A stretch of 64,000 nucleotides of DNA from Omphiscola glabra. Its lineage: Eukaryota > Mollusca > Gastropoda > Lymnaeidae. The stretch is from contig OZ024802.1 of NCBI GenBank assembly GCA_964017045.1, forward strand, positions 33,277,802-33,341,801. The letters run 5' to 3'. Below, piece by piece: positions 45,557 to 57,804 of the stretch (within the stretch, counting starts at the first letter, position 1; each line of letters opens with the position of its first letter). The notes under the pieces were generated by a model, which did no database searches, was not told where the DNA came from, and saw only the letters and a list, made by a program, of their open reading frames with translations. Both the position numbers and the translations under genes were made by a program.

Positions 45557-46956
45557 TTAGCGTGTTGATTTACCACGGTATGCGATACGTAAATGTTCAT
45601 AGTGTGCAGCGCCTTGACGTAGACAGTGTTCATATCGCTCACATAGATTTCCAAACACACCACTGAATAACTGTTGCTGCAGACTCATGCAAACAGAGAC
45701 TATTTTCTCGCGTAATACAGACATAGTTATTGGCGGACCTTCACAATTGAATGCACTCTTCTTTAGCATTCCCATAGGCATCATGTGATGTAATGTCAGG
45801 GAGTGAGAGGGGAAGGGGAATTCAATAACACGTCAACTGATTCGTCCAGGAAAGTTTTTCGGTAGCATGGCCATAGCTTCTCCAGCTGTATGGCTGATCG
45901 TCTCGTCATTTTGATACCTATGTCTATTCACGTGAGAGTTTTTTGGACGACAGAAACTTCTCAAATCCAGAAGAAATTGAGCGATCACTACATCCCTGTT
46001 GCTTTCCTGGGTTGTGGTTAGAGCAATGCCTTCCTCTTACACAATGAAATGGGGACTTAATGTGTCATGTGCTGCAACGACTCACCATATCGTCAAACTT
46101 TGTTGTGATTTCTATACAATAACTTCTAGTCGCTCTCAAAACTAAGGAAGCGAGTTGTCTGGGGTTTGATGTAGCCGTCCAAGGGAATGTGAATTTCCAT
46201 CGAGAACCAAACGTTCCTAAAAAAATATATGGATACTCGGTCACAAAAAGCTCCACAGTACGTCATTCTGGCTCGGATATCTGGCTCTGTCAAGCGTTGT
46301 CCAATCTGTATTAGATACGAAAACGTACCTATGTCATTAGACAAACAGTCGTACCACTGTCATTAGACAAACAGTCTTATCTATGTCATTAGACAAACAG
46401 TTACTGGCCGACCAGTCTTACCCTTCAGTTGACACAGTTACTGTCCGACCAGTCTTACCCGTCAGCTGAGACAGTTACTGGCCGACCAGTCTTACCCTTC
46501 AGCTGAGACAGTTACTGGCCGACCAGTCTTACTCTTCAGCTGAGACAGTTACTGGCCGACCAGTCTTACCCTTGAGCTGAGACAGTTACTGGCCGACCAG
46601 TCTTACCCTTGAGCTGAGACAGTTACTGGCCGACCAGTCTTACCCTTCAGCTGAGACAGTACCCTCTCAGGAAGGCAAAATGTCTTAACAATAGTCAGCA
46701 TGCAGCATAACCGTGTCATTTGGTGCCATCTTATTAAACATCACCCACTATTGTTCTGCCACCTGTTTCAAACTATGAAACATTTATCTCCGCAGAGAGT
46801 CTCAATTCCACAAGCAACATACCCAACACATAACTTCCTTAACACTTCAGGGAACATGTGGCGACTGGAGCTATGAACCGTTGTCAAACTCACGTACTCT
46901 TTCAGTTTCAGTACTGTTACTATAGGTGCATATGTAGTACTATTATTTTTTGGCAC
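45557..46956 (-). pseudogene. Unidentified protein-like fragments, interrupted
   Basis: Three neighbouring minus-strand stretches look more protein-like than the surrounding frames. One is 46768-46956 (LKEYVSLTTVHSSSRHMFPE, VLRKLCVGYVACGIETL). One is 46065-46344, read in two overlapping frames (IGQRLTEPDIRARMTYCGAF; RSYCIEITTKFDDMVSRCST). One is 45557-45784 (SVLREKIVSVCMSLQQQLFS, GVFGNLCERYEHCLRQGAAH). Frame changes and a 37-bp repeat array (46330-46662) separate them. I do not recognise the family; it may be a decayed gene or transposon protein, or chance. Confidence 0.3.
46330..46662. repeat. 37-bp minisatellite with a short 5' relative
   Basis: Seven copies of agttactggccgaccagtct plus tacccttcagctgagac, preceded by three copies of a 21-bp tatgtcattagacaaacagtc-like unit. 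Confidence 0.9.
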
Positions 46957-47140
46957 TTTCTGTATATGTAGTGCTGTTACTTTTCGGCATATACATTATA
47001 TGTAGTAATGCTACTTGTTGGCTTCTTTTACAAATGTTTGACTACGTCACAGTCTTCTGTGGCTCACAACAGTTGGAGCCATGTAATATTCGACTCGCAA
47101 CGATGTGAGCAGTAGCGTAGCTACTCAGTAAAGTAGAATC

Positions 47141-47176
47141 AAAAAAAAAAAAAAAAAAGGGGGGGGGGGGGGGGGT
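47141..47176. repeat. A-run joined to G-run
   Basis: A stretch of about 18 A is followed directly by about 18 G. Single homopolymer runs of G or C also occur near 8020, 24510, 33541 and 41051. Confidence 0.8.
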
Positions 47177-47559
47177 GCGTGTTTTCGTGTGATCTAAACA
47201 GATATGTATTTTTTAAAAATCGCAGCTTGTTCAATTTTTCCTCCACGTATTGTAAAATATTTTCAAAACATGCGCCTGGATATTATTATTTTAATTATTT
47301 TTTAAATATTAAAATATGTTGTTTTTTTTGGCCGACCATAAAGAAATACACATGTCTGGCATAATATCATTCAAACCAACCTTGTGCGATATAATTTACA
47401 CATTGAAACCTAGTTTTTGCACATCCAACTTCCGACTTATCAATGTTACCATAAGCTTTTACTAAATAGAAAATGTATAATAATATTATTAATTATTGTA
47501 GACAAAACAAAAAACACTGCGAAATCAACGGATATGTACCTGAATGTTGCGTTGCAGAA

Positions 47560-47971
47560 ATCACAAATACAGTGTTAGTCACTGCCGTTCAAAAAAAAAG
47601 TAAACAAAATTGGAAGCAGAGACGAGCGAATTCTTCCGTTAAGTTATTTTCCTTTTTCTACCTGCGGTTCGTGTACTCCTGCTTTGTCGCGAAGGTGCTA
47701 GAGTTGTCTAAGCAGCTGACTGTGCGAAGATACTCCTCAGTCTACAAGTGCAAGGCTTATATTCTGTTACTCGCCGTAACAGCGTGCAGTGAAATATTAA
47801 GTCGTGATTTTAAGCAGATTTTACTGTTAAGAAGTAACAGTAACTTGACAAACTTAAGTTAAAGTTACACGACTGAACTATTTTGGCTGTTTGTAACTTT
47901 ATGATTGTGCTTCGTTAGTGCTTGCTCGCTGAAGAGGAATATCACGACCTGACATCGGTGACCAGCTCTCT
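47560..47971 (+). promoter_or_regulatory. Possible promoter or first non-coding exon
   Basis: Less AT-rich than its surroundings, free of repeats, and ending in a strong donor context (ccagctctctg|gtaagtagg) at about 47971. Nothing downstream in the window joins to it convincingly, so its gene, if any, is unknown. Confidence 0.2.
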
Positions 47972-48530
47972 GGTAAGTAGGTTGAACTGTTTTATTTATT
48001 GATTTGAATTTCACTTCATTGGGTCATTCCTTATTTTAGCGCAAATTGCCCTAAGCTATAGAGGTTATCATACCCATATTCATATAACATGTTTTGGTAT
48101 TTTCGAAGCCAGGCTTTACTTTACTTTAAATGAAATGTAATGCGTCTATCAGGGTCTATTTTTAACTTGTGAACCCAATTACGCTCATTGAGACCGTACA
48201 AAATGTAGCATCCTACTTTTCATTGACCTCAACATATGAAAATTAAATATTAAAATTAATATGTGTTGGTTGTGGGAAAAATAGGGAAGGGCTGATATTT
48301 GAATTTGATTGATTTTAAATACTTTTAGTAAGTCTTATAATATCAAAATTTCTATTCAATTTATTGTCAAAATTGTTATAAAACTTGTCTAACAATCAAC
48401 TGTAATCAAATTGCCAATATACTAGAAATGGAAAGTACCATTTTTGCTAGTTTGAATAATTTTAATTGAAATAACAAATTGTAAATATAGTTAATACATA
48501 AGAAAGGAGTGTGTTTCAATAAACTATAAG
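47972..48530. other. AT-rich stretch
   Basis: Nothing recognised. Confidence 0.4.
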
Positions 48531-48534
48531 AAAC

Positions 48535-49046
48535 CTTTGTCATCCCAAATTCATACCATTCTTTGTCATCCCAACATTCATACCATTCTTTGTCATCCCA
48601 ACATTCATACCATTCTTTGTCATCCCAACATTCATACCATTCTTTGTCATCCCAACATTCATACCATTCTTTGTCATCCCAACATTCATACCATTCTTTG
48701 TCATCCCAACATTCATACCATTCTTTGTCATCCCAACATTCATACCATTCTTTGTCATCCCAACATTCATACCATTCTTTGTCATCCCAACATTCATACC
48801 ATTCTTTGTCATCCCAACATTCATACCATTCTTTGTCATCCCAACATTCATACCATTCTTTGTCATCCCAACATTCATACCATTCTTTGTCATCCCAAAT
48901 TCATACCATTCTTTGTCATCCCAACATTCATACCATTCTTTGTCATCCCAACATTCACAACATTCTTTGTCATCCCAACATTCACAACATTCTTTGTCAT
49001 CACAACATTCATACCATTCTTTGTCATCTTAACATTCATACCATTA
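48535..49046. repeat. 27-bp minisatellite, mostly perfect copies
   Basis: About 18 copies of cattctttgtcatcccaaca plus ttcatac; copies 2 to 13 look identical, implying recent expansion. The unit is a multiple of three and lacks stops in several frames, so the frames across it are artefacts. Confidence 0.95.
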
Positions 49047-49194
49047 ATACTATAATTTCCATAAAATAATTCATTACTCTCTTATTAAATACTGTTTCAA
49101 GCAGGCAGACAAAAATATAAGAATCAATTTCGCTAAACAAAAATGTGTTCTCTCCAGGGCATGTAGACTTTGGATAGGGGTTATACTTTCTGAA

Positions 49195-49275
49195 GGGTTT
49201 GGGGGCTGCCCCATTCTAGACATACAGTAATAAACAGCCGCGGCCGTACCAAGTCTAAATCTGGCCCTGGTCATG
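49195..49275 (-). mobile_element. hAT-like terminus fragment
   Basis: On the minus strand, cagggccagatttagacttg is followed by tacggccgcggctg; a similar start (cagggccggatttggacg) occurs at 59549 on the plus strand. Only one end of each is seen. Confidence 0.3.
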
Positions 49276-49549
49276 GGAGAAACATGTTTGAAATGTTGGG
49301 GTAGAGAGTATGGGATTTGGATCACCTTGCATTTCTTAGAAATTCTTTACCAAATTTATCAATCTGTGGCAGGTGGCAGACAATGAAAAGGGACGGCGGG
49401 GTGGGGTGTAGAAACGAGGGCAGAAGGAGGGAAGGTCAACTTGCTCTTACATACCTGTTCAGTGCCAGACAATGGATGCTGGGAGAGGGATGAGCAATCT
49501 CACCTGATGGCTTTTTGTTGTAGCAACATTAGTTTCAACTTGCGACCCA

Positions 49550-49950
49550 TACGCCATTCTTTCTCCATACTCTCCACACTCTCCATACTCTCCATACTCT
49601 CTCTGAATACTCAATGTTGCATGTCTTTTCTTCCTTGCCATTCTCTCCCTCTCTTTCTTTCCCTCTCCCATATCGTTCTCTCTCACCCCTATCATTGTCT
49701 CGCTCCCCTTTTCTTGCTCGCTCCACTCTTCTTGTCTCTCTCCCCTTTCATTGTCTCTCTCCCCTTTCATTGTCTCTCTCCCTCTCTTACTCTCCATCGT
49801 CTCTTACTCTCCATCGTCTCTTTCTCTCCCTCTCTTTTTTTTCTTCCCCTCTCTCCCCTCTAATTTCGCTCTCTCTTAGTTTCTCTCTCCATCTTTCTAT
49901 CTCTCTCCCCTTCTCTCTTTCTCTCACTCTTCACAGTCTCTCCATTTCTT
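49550..49950. repeat. Polypyrimidine (CT-rich) tract
   Basis: Irregular tctctccc and ctccatact units, including short copies of ctccccttt.cattgtctct. Open frames rich in Ser/Leu or Arg/Glu are compositional. Confidence 0.85.
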
Positions 49951-50004
49951 AATTTGGTTTCATCAACTTTGAGTTTTTGTTGTTTTCTTTTATTGCTGTC
50001 TGTC

Positions 50005-50168
50005 TTCTCATTCTCCAACACGTCTTCTCATTCTCCAACACGTCTTCTCATTCTCCAACACGTCTTCTCATTCTCCAACACGTCTTCTCATTCTCCAACA
50101 CGTCTTCTCATTCTCCAACACGTCTTCTCATTCTCCAACACGTCTTCTCATTCTCCAACACGTCTTCT
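50005..50168. repeat. 20-bp minisatellite, perfect copies
   Basis: Eight identical copies of ctcattctccaacacgtctt. Confidence 0.95.
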
Positions 50169-50169
50169 A

Positions 50170-51260
50170 TATATATTTTATTCCCCCCGCACGTGCCAAT
50201 TATTTATTCCCAACGAATCATCTGAGACCACCACTAACTAAACTTTTTTCTCCCACTAGTTGTACCGTTCCCAATAGTTGTACCGTTCTCACTAGTTGTA
50301 CCGTTTCTTCTGACATTTCCCAACCCAGTGTGTTCTACTTATTGAGCCGTGCTATATGCCCTCCGGTCCCCCCCCCCCGGGGTCCCCCGAATGTCATATG
50401 TTGAATGTTAGAAGTTAACAGAATCCACTTCTGAAATCCATCTCAAAGTTATGAGCCAATGGCTCGGCTGTGCCACGGATTGCTGAGTAGGAATTATTAC
50501 CAGACATAAATTCATCGAAGCTCACTGACAAGCAAACTATCAAGGGAGGGAGGGGGTTGGGGGTAGTGACACTTAAAGTAAACAATATACAAATGTTAGT
50601 AAACAAAGTCTTAGTTTTAACATTTTGTATGTTCTTATAGTTCCCATTTCTCCGTTCTTTCCCTCAGTGTTGGTAACAACTCAGTTTCTTGCTCTGTTAG
50701 TCATAGTCTTAACATAGATATTTTCTCAGCTGCTCGCTTTACATACACAGGAATTTTATGGACACATACATTTGGCCAGATTTGGCTTTTGTGGTCAGTG
50801 TTTCTAATTTAAGAGTGATATATGCTGGTACATGTTTCCGTCTCTACTCTCTACCCACATCTTCTGCCTCGTTTATCACAACACAATCCAAGAAGTACCC
50901 CTTTGACCCCCTCCTCACCCCAACTTCTCGCCCCCACACCTCCCCCACCCCTAGCTCGCCGTGTTCACGCAATCTCGCCTATGTCTCTTATTTTATTCCA
51001 TTTATCAGCACTGGCAGTTAAAATACTTCGGTCGCTATTTTTAGCTGACCTCGGCTATATGTGTCACGCCCGTGAGCAATCCGAACGCTCCGAAAGGGCT
51101 CCAGCGTTTGAACATCGCAGGCCGTACCTGAACTAGTGAGCACTTGACACTATCTCCTCACGTGCGAGTTGATGGTAATCCTGGTCGGCTATTCAACTAT
51201 TGGCTAACACAGCTCTGCCTTTACATATTTCTCCTAACAGGAGTCTCAAAGGTATCAAGG
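50170..51260. other. Intergenic, no gene recognised
   Basis: A short agttgtaccgttctcact repeat (50260-50310) and C-runs; frames are short and unremarkable. Confidence 0.4.
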
Positions 51261-51261
51261 C

Positions 51262-51516
51262 ATCTCTCTCTCTGGGTGTTTTACTTTGTCTCCTCGTATC
51301 TCTCTCTCTGGGTGTTTGACTTTGTCTCCTTGTTTCTCTCTCTCTCTCTGGGTGTTTGACTTTGTCTCCTCGTATCTCTCTCTATGGGTGTTTGACTTTG
51401 TCTCCTCGTATCTCTCTCTCTGGGTGTTTGACTTTGTCTCTTCGTATCTCTCTCTCTGGGTGTTTGACTTTGTCTCCTCGTATCTCTCTCTCTGGGTGTT
51501 TGACTTTGTCTCCTCG
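51262..51516. repeat. About 36-bp minisatellite
   Basis: Seven copies of gtgtttgactttgtctcctc plus gtatctctctctctgg. Confidence 0.9.
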
Positions 51517-51519
51517 GGG

Positions 51520-52450
51520 AATTTAAGTACCCGGGTTTTGGTGGCGTATGCGAATATTAAACATTTTTAATGATGTAAACCAGGCCTGCATAACATACGG
51601 CCCACTATTTTAGCTATTTAAAAAGCAATCAATTCTATTTATTATTAATTTAACTTTTAAGAAGGGGAAAATACATTATCAGTTTTGTCACGCTCTTTTT
51701 TAAAATCAGAGTACTTTTAGCTTTGGCTAAATAGGCAATTCGGACTATGACGTCATTTGCGTGATTATTTAGAACTTATTAATTTTTATTTTTATTTCGC
51801 AATATTAACAAAGCACTAAAGAACGCACTAATAACAACTGATTTTTAGGTTTTCCCGATAAATGTGATTACTGTGTAATTCTTTGATCATAATTTTTTTT
51901 GAAAAATTTTCATAACTTTCAAACGCTTATAAAATGCTTAAGATAGTTCCTTAGTTGTTACTTGAAATGTATTTGTAATTTATAATAATAATTAAGCTTT
52001 TACTAAAATAAAGCGGATATATAATATTTTTTTGCGCATTTAAATTTATTCGATTTCCGTAAAATAATAGAAACTAACTATGATTGTTTTTAAGAATCCG
52101 AACATATCTAAATATTTTCGGTTTTTCAGCATTACGGTCAGCATATCTCTTTCTTATATATATAGTTCATGGGCGTGAAATAAAAAGTGTGTAGTGACGT
52201 ATCATTGGTGGGGGGGAGGGGTGTAGCAAAAATTGGGATTCTTAAACGTGCCTGACTTGAGTTCATGTTTTATCAAGTAACTTTAGTAGGTGGGAAGTTC
52301 ACGCGTTGCTGTCGCCAATGTTTGTCGGGCTATATCTAGTTGGTATTATTATTGTTGCTATTATTATTGTTGTTATTATTATTGTTGTTGTTGTCAGAAC
52401 GAAATAAATAGCATTTCTTCACAAAAAAGTGTATATTTGGCTGAGCACGT
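51520..52450. other. AT-rich stretch with (ttattattg)n microsatellite
   Basis: A ttattattattgttgttatt-type microsatellite lies at 52342-52400. Otherwise nothing beyond a hAT-like terminus at 51581. Confidence 0.4.
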
Positions 52451-52455
52451 AATAT

Positions 52456-52904
52456 TGTAGCGAACCTTACTCGTCTCTGTTTATCGCTGCTCTCTAATTA
52501 GTTTGCAACCTTATTCACTCTGTCTCGTGTGCACCAATATGACAACTCAAAAATGGTTATAGTCTTTGAACATTTATTTGTCTTATCCTTTGACTTCACT
52601 TTCTCTCGCTCTCTCTGTCGTACTCAACTCCGACTGTCACGGTCCCTCTCTACTCCCGTCTGACCACCTGCCTGCCCGGCTGAGTTCTCCCTCGTCCGTC
52701 CGACTGTCCCTTTTATAAGTCCCAAGTTCCCAGGGCCCCAATCCCCTTCTTATGTAACACACCGCGTAATAGGTCATAAACCAACGCCGCCATTCCGTCG
52801 TGGGCAATCTGACAAGCTTGACACTTTGTTTTGTCAGTTGGTCTTAGGTCATAAAACCAACGCCATCATCCCTTACGGGTCGACTATTGTCTGGACACTC
52901 CACA
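52456..52904 (-). mobile_element. 3' LTR of a Gypsy-like element
   Basis: Homologous to the solo LTR at 27474-28094. On the minus strand it begins TGTGGAGTGTCC and ends GGTTCGCTACA. Directly upstream on that strand (52905-52918) lies AAGATGGGGGTAT, a polypurine tract. The adjoining 52919-53360 may be the residual 3' internal region; no open polyprotein frame remains there. Confidence 0.65.
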
Positions 52905-52918
52905 ATACCCCCATCTTA
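52905..52918 (-). other. Putative polypurine tract
   Basis: Minus-strand AAGATGGGGGTAT directly adjoining the LTR start, the expected primer site for plus-strand synthesis. Confidence 0.5.
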
Positions 52919-53363
52919 CAAAACAATGTCGTCCCGACATTACGTTACATCCTCACTACAATTACGGTTGACTGATCTCTAAATGGCTTTAAGTGACTTA
53001 GACCTTCAGCTCTCATTTGAAAACAGTACAAAGTAATGCACGCTACGTCATCCTATTCAGTCTCCTAACTCCTGGTCAAGGTCAGAGTCAGCTTGGGTCA
53101 CAGTCGGAGCATTTTTACATTCACACAATCAGACAATTATGGTCGAACAAGGAATAATACAAAATTTAGAGAATCAGCAAAAAGTAAAACATTTAGAAAA
53201 TTAATTAACAGGCAGTAACACATTATGACATAAAGTTGGAAACTAAATTAACCATCTAATAAAAAATCATAATGAAAAACATGTCAAGTATAATGTCAGA
53301 ACCGATATTGTCTGCTCATGTAAAGAATTAGGACGGACGATGGAGTGTTGAAACGTGAGACAG

Positions 53364-53440
53364 ATGTGTTGTTGACATGCAGGGGCAGCTCACAGCTTTG
53401 TTGACATGCAGGAGCAGCTCACAGCTTTGTTGACATGCAG
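53364..53440. repeat. About 32-bp repeat, three copies
   Basis: ttgacatgcaggggcagctc plus acagctttg units. Confidence 0.75.
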
Positions 53441-53694
53441 ATGTGGAATGTTGACTTGTCTGGGTTGTGTGGCTGCACATGTAGTGATGTGGAGCCGGGT
53501 ACATCTTTTGTTAACATGAGACTGGAAATAACACGTGGAAAGATAATGGTTTCTGGGATAAGTGGGGGCACTGGATGTGGTACAGGGTCAAGCGGGCATA
53601 TGGTGCAGGGTCCAGCTGGTATGTGTTAACCCCGGACAGCGGGCTTAATCTGGTCCGCCTGACCATTGTTTCCAGCCAGAAAAATATGCTTTCT

Positions 53695-53770
53695 TTCACT
53701 ATCTCTCTCTCTCTCCCTCTCTCTCCTGTTTCTCTCTCTCTCTCCCTGTGTCTCTCATTCCGTGTAGGAA

Positions 53771-53805
<35 letters not shown>
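53695..53805. repeat. (CT)n-rich microsatellite
   Basis: tctctctctccctctctct-type stretch, interrupted. Confidence 0.85.
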
Positions 53806-53808
<3 letters not shown>

Positions 53809-53884
53809 TCATCTCTTGTACTAGCTCTCGAATATTCCTTATCGCCACATGACTTTGTATTTCTTCCCCATTTCTCCGCCCGTT

Positions 53885-54510
53885 TGCTGGCACAGCACAT
53901 TATCGCCATGTTTGTACTTTCATGTTCCCATTACCTTTGCTGGCACAGCACATTATCGCCAAGTTTGTACTTTCATGTTCCCATTACCTTTGCTGGCACA
54001 GCACATTATCGCCAAGTTTGTACTTTCATGTTCCCATTACCTTTGCTGGCACAGCACATTATCGCCATGTTTGTACTTTCATGTTCCCATTACCTTTGCT
54101 GGCACAGCACATTATCGCCATGTTTGTACTTTCATGTTCCCATTACCTTTGCCGGCACAGCACATTATCGCCATGTTTGTACTTTCATGTTCCCATTACC
54201 TTTGCTGGCACAGCACATTATCGCCATGTTTGTACTTTCATGTTCCCATTACCTTTGCTGGCACAGCACATTATCGCCATGTTTGTACTTTCATGTTCCC
54301 ATTACCTTTGCTTGCACAGCACATTATCGCCATGTTTGTACTTTCATGTTCCCATTACCTTTGCTGGCATAGCACATTATCAACATGTTTGTTCTTTCAT
54401 GTTCCCATTACCTTTGCTTGCACAGCACATTATCACCATGTTTGTTCTTTGATGTTCCCATTACCTTTGCTGGCACGGCACATTATCGCTATGTTTATAC
54501 TTTGATATTC
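53885..54510. repeat. 53-bp minisatellite
   Basis: About 12 copies of a unit containing ctggcacagcacattatcgc and gtactttcatgttcccatta. The unit is the longest of the regular arrays; all three frames are open, hence spurious long frames. Confidence 0.95.
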
Positions 54511-54674
54511 CCAATAATCTACATTTAGATAGTAGGATTATCATGAAGATATCAAAGTCCACGGTATGTACACTGATACCATATGCTACAAATCTGTTTG
54601 TCTATTTTAATAGTTTTTTTTCTTTTACAAACATTACTTTTCTGTTATTATTAACTTAAAATAGTTTTACAACT

Positions 54675-55275
54675 TTCCTTACACTTGAGCTGGACATTTC
54701 CTTACACTTGCGCTGAACATCTCCTTACACCTGAGCTGAAAATCTCCTTACACCTGAGCTGGACATTTCCTTACACCTGAGCTGAACATTTCATTACACC
54801 TGAGCTGGACATTTCCTTACACCTGAGCTGAACATTTCATTACACCTGAGCTGGACATTTCCTTAAACTTGAGCTGAACATCTCCTTACACCTGAGCTGG
54901 ACATTTCTTTACACTTGAGCTGGACATTTCCTTACACTTGAGCTGGACATTTCCTTACACCTGAGCTGGACATTTCCTTACACCTGAGCTGGACATTTCC
55001 TTACACCTGAGCTGGACATTTACTTACACTTGAGCGGGACATTTCCTTACACACGAGCTGGACATTTCCTTACACCTGAGCTGGACATTTCCTTACTCCT
55101 GAGCTGGACATTTACCTGCACTTGAGCTGGACATTTCCTTACACTTGAGCTGGACATTTCCTTACACATGAGCTGGACATTTCCTTACACATGAGCTGGA
55201 AATTTCCTTACGCATGAGCTGGACATTTCCTTACACATGAGTTGGACATTTCCTTACACCTGAGCTGGACATTTC
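54675..55275. repeat. 23-bp minisatellite
   Basis: About 26 copies of gagctggacatttccttaca plus cct. Confidence 0.95.
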
Positions 55276-55369
55276 TAGTTCATCTTTTCATTTTTATTAT
55301 TGACAATTTTTTTTTTAGAAACACTTTCTCTATGTTTCGCTTGTCTCAGAAAACTTAAATTCGGTACAC

Positions 55370-55505
55370 ATCTCTCTGTGGCAACACATCATTCTGTGGC
55401 AACACATCATTCTGTGGAAACACATCATTCTGTGGATACACATCATTCTGTGGAAACACATCATTCTGTGGAAACACATCATTCTGTGGAAACACATCTT
55501 TCATG
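55370..55505. repeat. 18-bp minisatellite
   Basis: Seven to eight copies of gtggaaacacatcattct; the first two read gtggcaac. Confidence 0.9.
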
Positions 55506-55764
55506 GAAAGAATATAACAGCAGAATACATGAATGCTGATAAAAATATGTCACAATTCTTTGTCAAGTGCGAACACATTTTTGTTAAGGAGATGCGTTAT
55601 GAATCTGATTTAATTATGACTTGTTATTTAAACAGCTTTCCATATCATAATAGGTTTGTTTTGTTTCTGTGGCCGACCCTCGACCATCTTTTTAGCAAGA
55701 CTTCTAACTGCTGGACCAGAAAAGTGTTGCACATGCCTGGGCTAAACAAATCTGTGTATATGAT

Positions 55765-55915
55765 GCAAGATAACAACTTCTATGATGCTAGACAACACAA
55801 CTTCTATGATGCTAGAGAACACAACTTCTATGATGCTACAGAACACAACTTTTTGATGCTATAGATCACAACTTCTATTATGTTACAGATCACAACTTCT
55901 ATGATGCTAGAGAAC
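55765..55915. repeat. About 23-bp minisatellite
   Basis: Six or seven copies of cacaacttctatgatgctag plus aga with indels. Confidence 0.85.
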
Positions 55916-56239
55916 ACAAATTATTATCTTGCGCCAAGGCTCAAAGAAAATACCACGTGTGATACAGGAGTAAAACACTGATCGAATAGAAGGCAGGTAA
56001 AAGACACATTCTGTAAGCATCATTAAGGGGGCCGTCAGGATTGGTAATCCATCCAGCTTCGAGAAATTATCTCCCTTCTGATGTTATAGTTTTTTTAACA
56101 CATCCCCCAAGCCGTTTTTTCCGCAGAAAAGAGAAATCTGTCATTAATGAAAAATTAGAGATCAGTTTTCTGTGGGCCGATTATTTCATGGTACCTAAAA
56201 GATAAATTCCTGACATTTGGTGTTGTTGTTGCTGTCATC

Positions 56240-57010
56240 ATCATGTTAAAGCAGCAACTAATTCGTAGAGAAATGGAGTGTTCAAGTGCTGCTCTGACCT
56301 CTCGGGGCTCCAGTTGACAAGCTTGTGGTGGCTTGCCGATTAGGAGGCGTCGGCCACCAGACCCCCTTGACATTACCCGGGAAATTAGTCCACCATTGCG
56401 TGTCCCGCGTGGGCAGACAAGGGACATGCATTGTACCTGCCGGAATAAAAGTTGCGCCTACAGGGCACCCATCTTTGACGATTTAACAGTTTGAAGTAAA
56501 GGCAGAGAAAGGGAAGGGATCATGAGTACAAGTTGCCGCTAATGGATATGAGGCAAGATGTGAAGGTGGAAGCCTCTAGCTGATGATCGAATACACAACC
56601 CCGAGAAAGATGTTCCTAGTCAACCGTTTCGTCCCAGCTACTTCGCAAACTAGTTGCGGGCTGGAAACCCACCGTAGAAACCCCTTAGAGGGCGCTCGAC
56701 GCTTCCCCGGGATGGGTGGGGGGGATATATTAAGACGTTAATGTACCATCCCGACTCCATGGGAGAGTCGACTGCGGACGCTTTAAATGCAGCGTCCTCG
56801 ATCGACGGGACGTCCCCGGGCGAGGACGGCCTTCATTTGCAAGCGGGTGTGGGTGGAGGCGGTCCCGGCTGGGGGAGGTCCCTGAAGTCCCGCCGCACGG
56901 TCCGGTATCGGGGGAACTCGGTGCTTGGGCTGTGTGGAGGTGCTTTGGGGAGGGCATTAAGAGCTAACGCTCGACGGCCTGCTGACGCCATTGGAAATTT
57001 ACCAATGTAA
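56240..57010. other. GC-rich, CpG-containing block with inverted repeats
   Basis: Clearly more GC- and CpG-rich than the rest of the window, above all 56640-56960. Includes the hairpin ggacgct...agcgtcc (56776-56797) and gggacgtcccc. Candidate identities: CpG-island promoter, the 5' region of a retroelement, or recent foreign DNA. No convincing coding frame on either strand. Confidence 0.5.
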
Positions 57011-57599
57011 CATTTTCAGTCCTGTGAAAACGACAGCAGACGTCAAGAGCCAAGTGTCCACCACACTTATACGATAGACATCTACATAACCTGAGTCTAC
57101 AGGCCTATAGATCTATTTAACAAATAATTTCTGAATTCAATTAAGTTTTCTGGCACTGAACCATTTCCTGACCATGAATGCGTGACCATATTTTTTGTCA
57201 TAAAAACAATAAGATTATTTGGCTTTGTGTCCAGCTTGCAATGAACCGTATCACTATATAACAGTTAATAGAATGTGTGGACAAAATCGAAATTTTTATT
57301 GTGATAATGATTAAATGTTCATTATTTCATATTACAACCTTGAAGATTTGAGTAGCTGAGACGCGTTTACAAATTCCTTTACCTTCCAAAAAGTATTGAG
57401 TGAAAAAGAGGCTGTCACGCGTGGCTTCTGAACTTCGGTATATGTTTTCACATCTTTTTTTCTGGGGCAGCACACCACACAGAACTGGGTCATGGACTGT
57501 CCTTTCACTTCGGGCATGTGCGCGCCTGTGAGTCTTTTCCGTAGCCTGGTACAGGAAGGTATTGCTATTTTCCTGACTGTTGTTTCCCAACGTCTTTGC

Positions 57600-57705
57600 T
57601 ATAAAATGAACGGCAGTATCTTCTCTGTCATCTCTATTGGCAGTATCTTCTCCGTCATCTCTATTGGCAGTATCTTCTCTGTCATCTCTATTGACAGTAT
57701 CTTCT
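57600..57705. repeat. 27-bp repeat, four copies
   Basis: ggcagtatcttctctgtcat plus ctctatt units. Confidence 0.85.
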
Positions 57706-57804
57706 CTGCCCGGGTGCTTTTGTTTAACGTCATCTCTATTCCAGGATCGGACAACTGCCTGTTCCTATCAGTGAGTTATTTCTTGACACAAGCGTCTGAC
57801 GAAA

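Noticed and set aside
48537..49069. 172- and 168-codon frames with NIHTILCHP and HSYHSLSSQ repeats, and similar frames in arrays at 53.6-54.5, 58.8-59.3, 60.2-61.1 and 62.7-63.3 kb
   Set aside because: All are stop-free readings of minisatellites in several frames and on both strands, without conserved domains or splice context.
56741..57010. 89- and 75-codon frames in the GC-rich block
   Set aside because: Open frames are expected from high GC content, and neither strand gives a recognisable protein.
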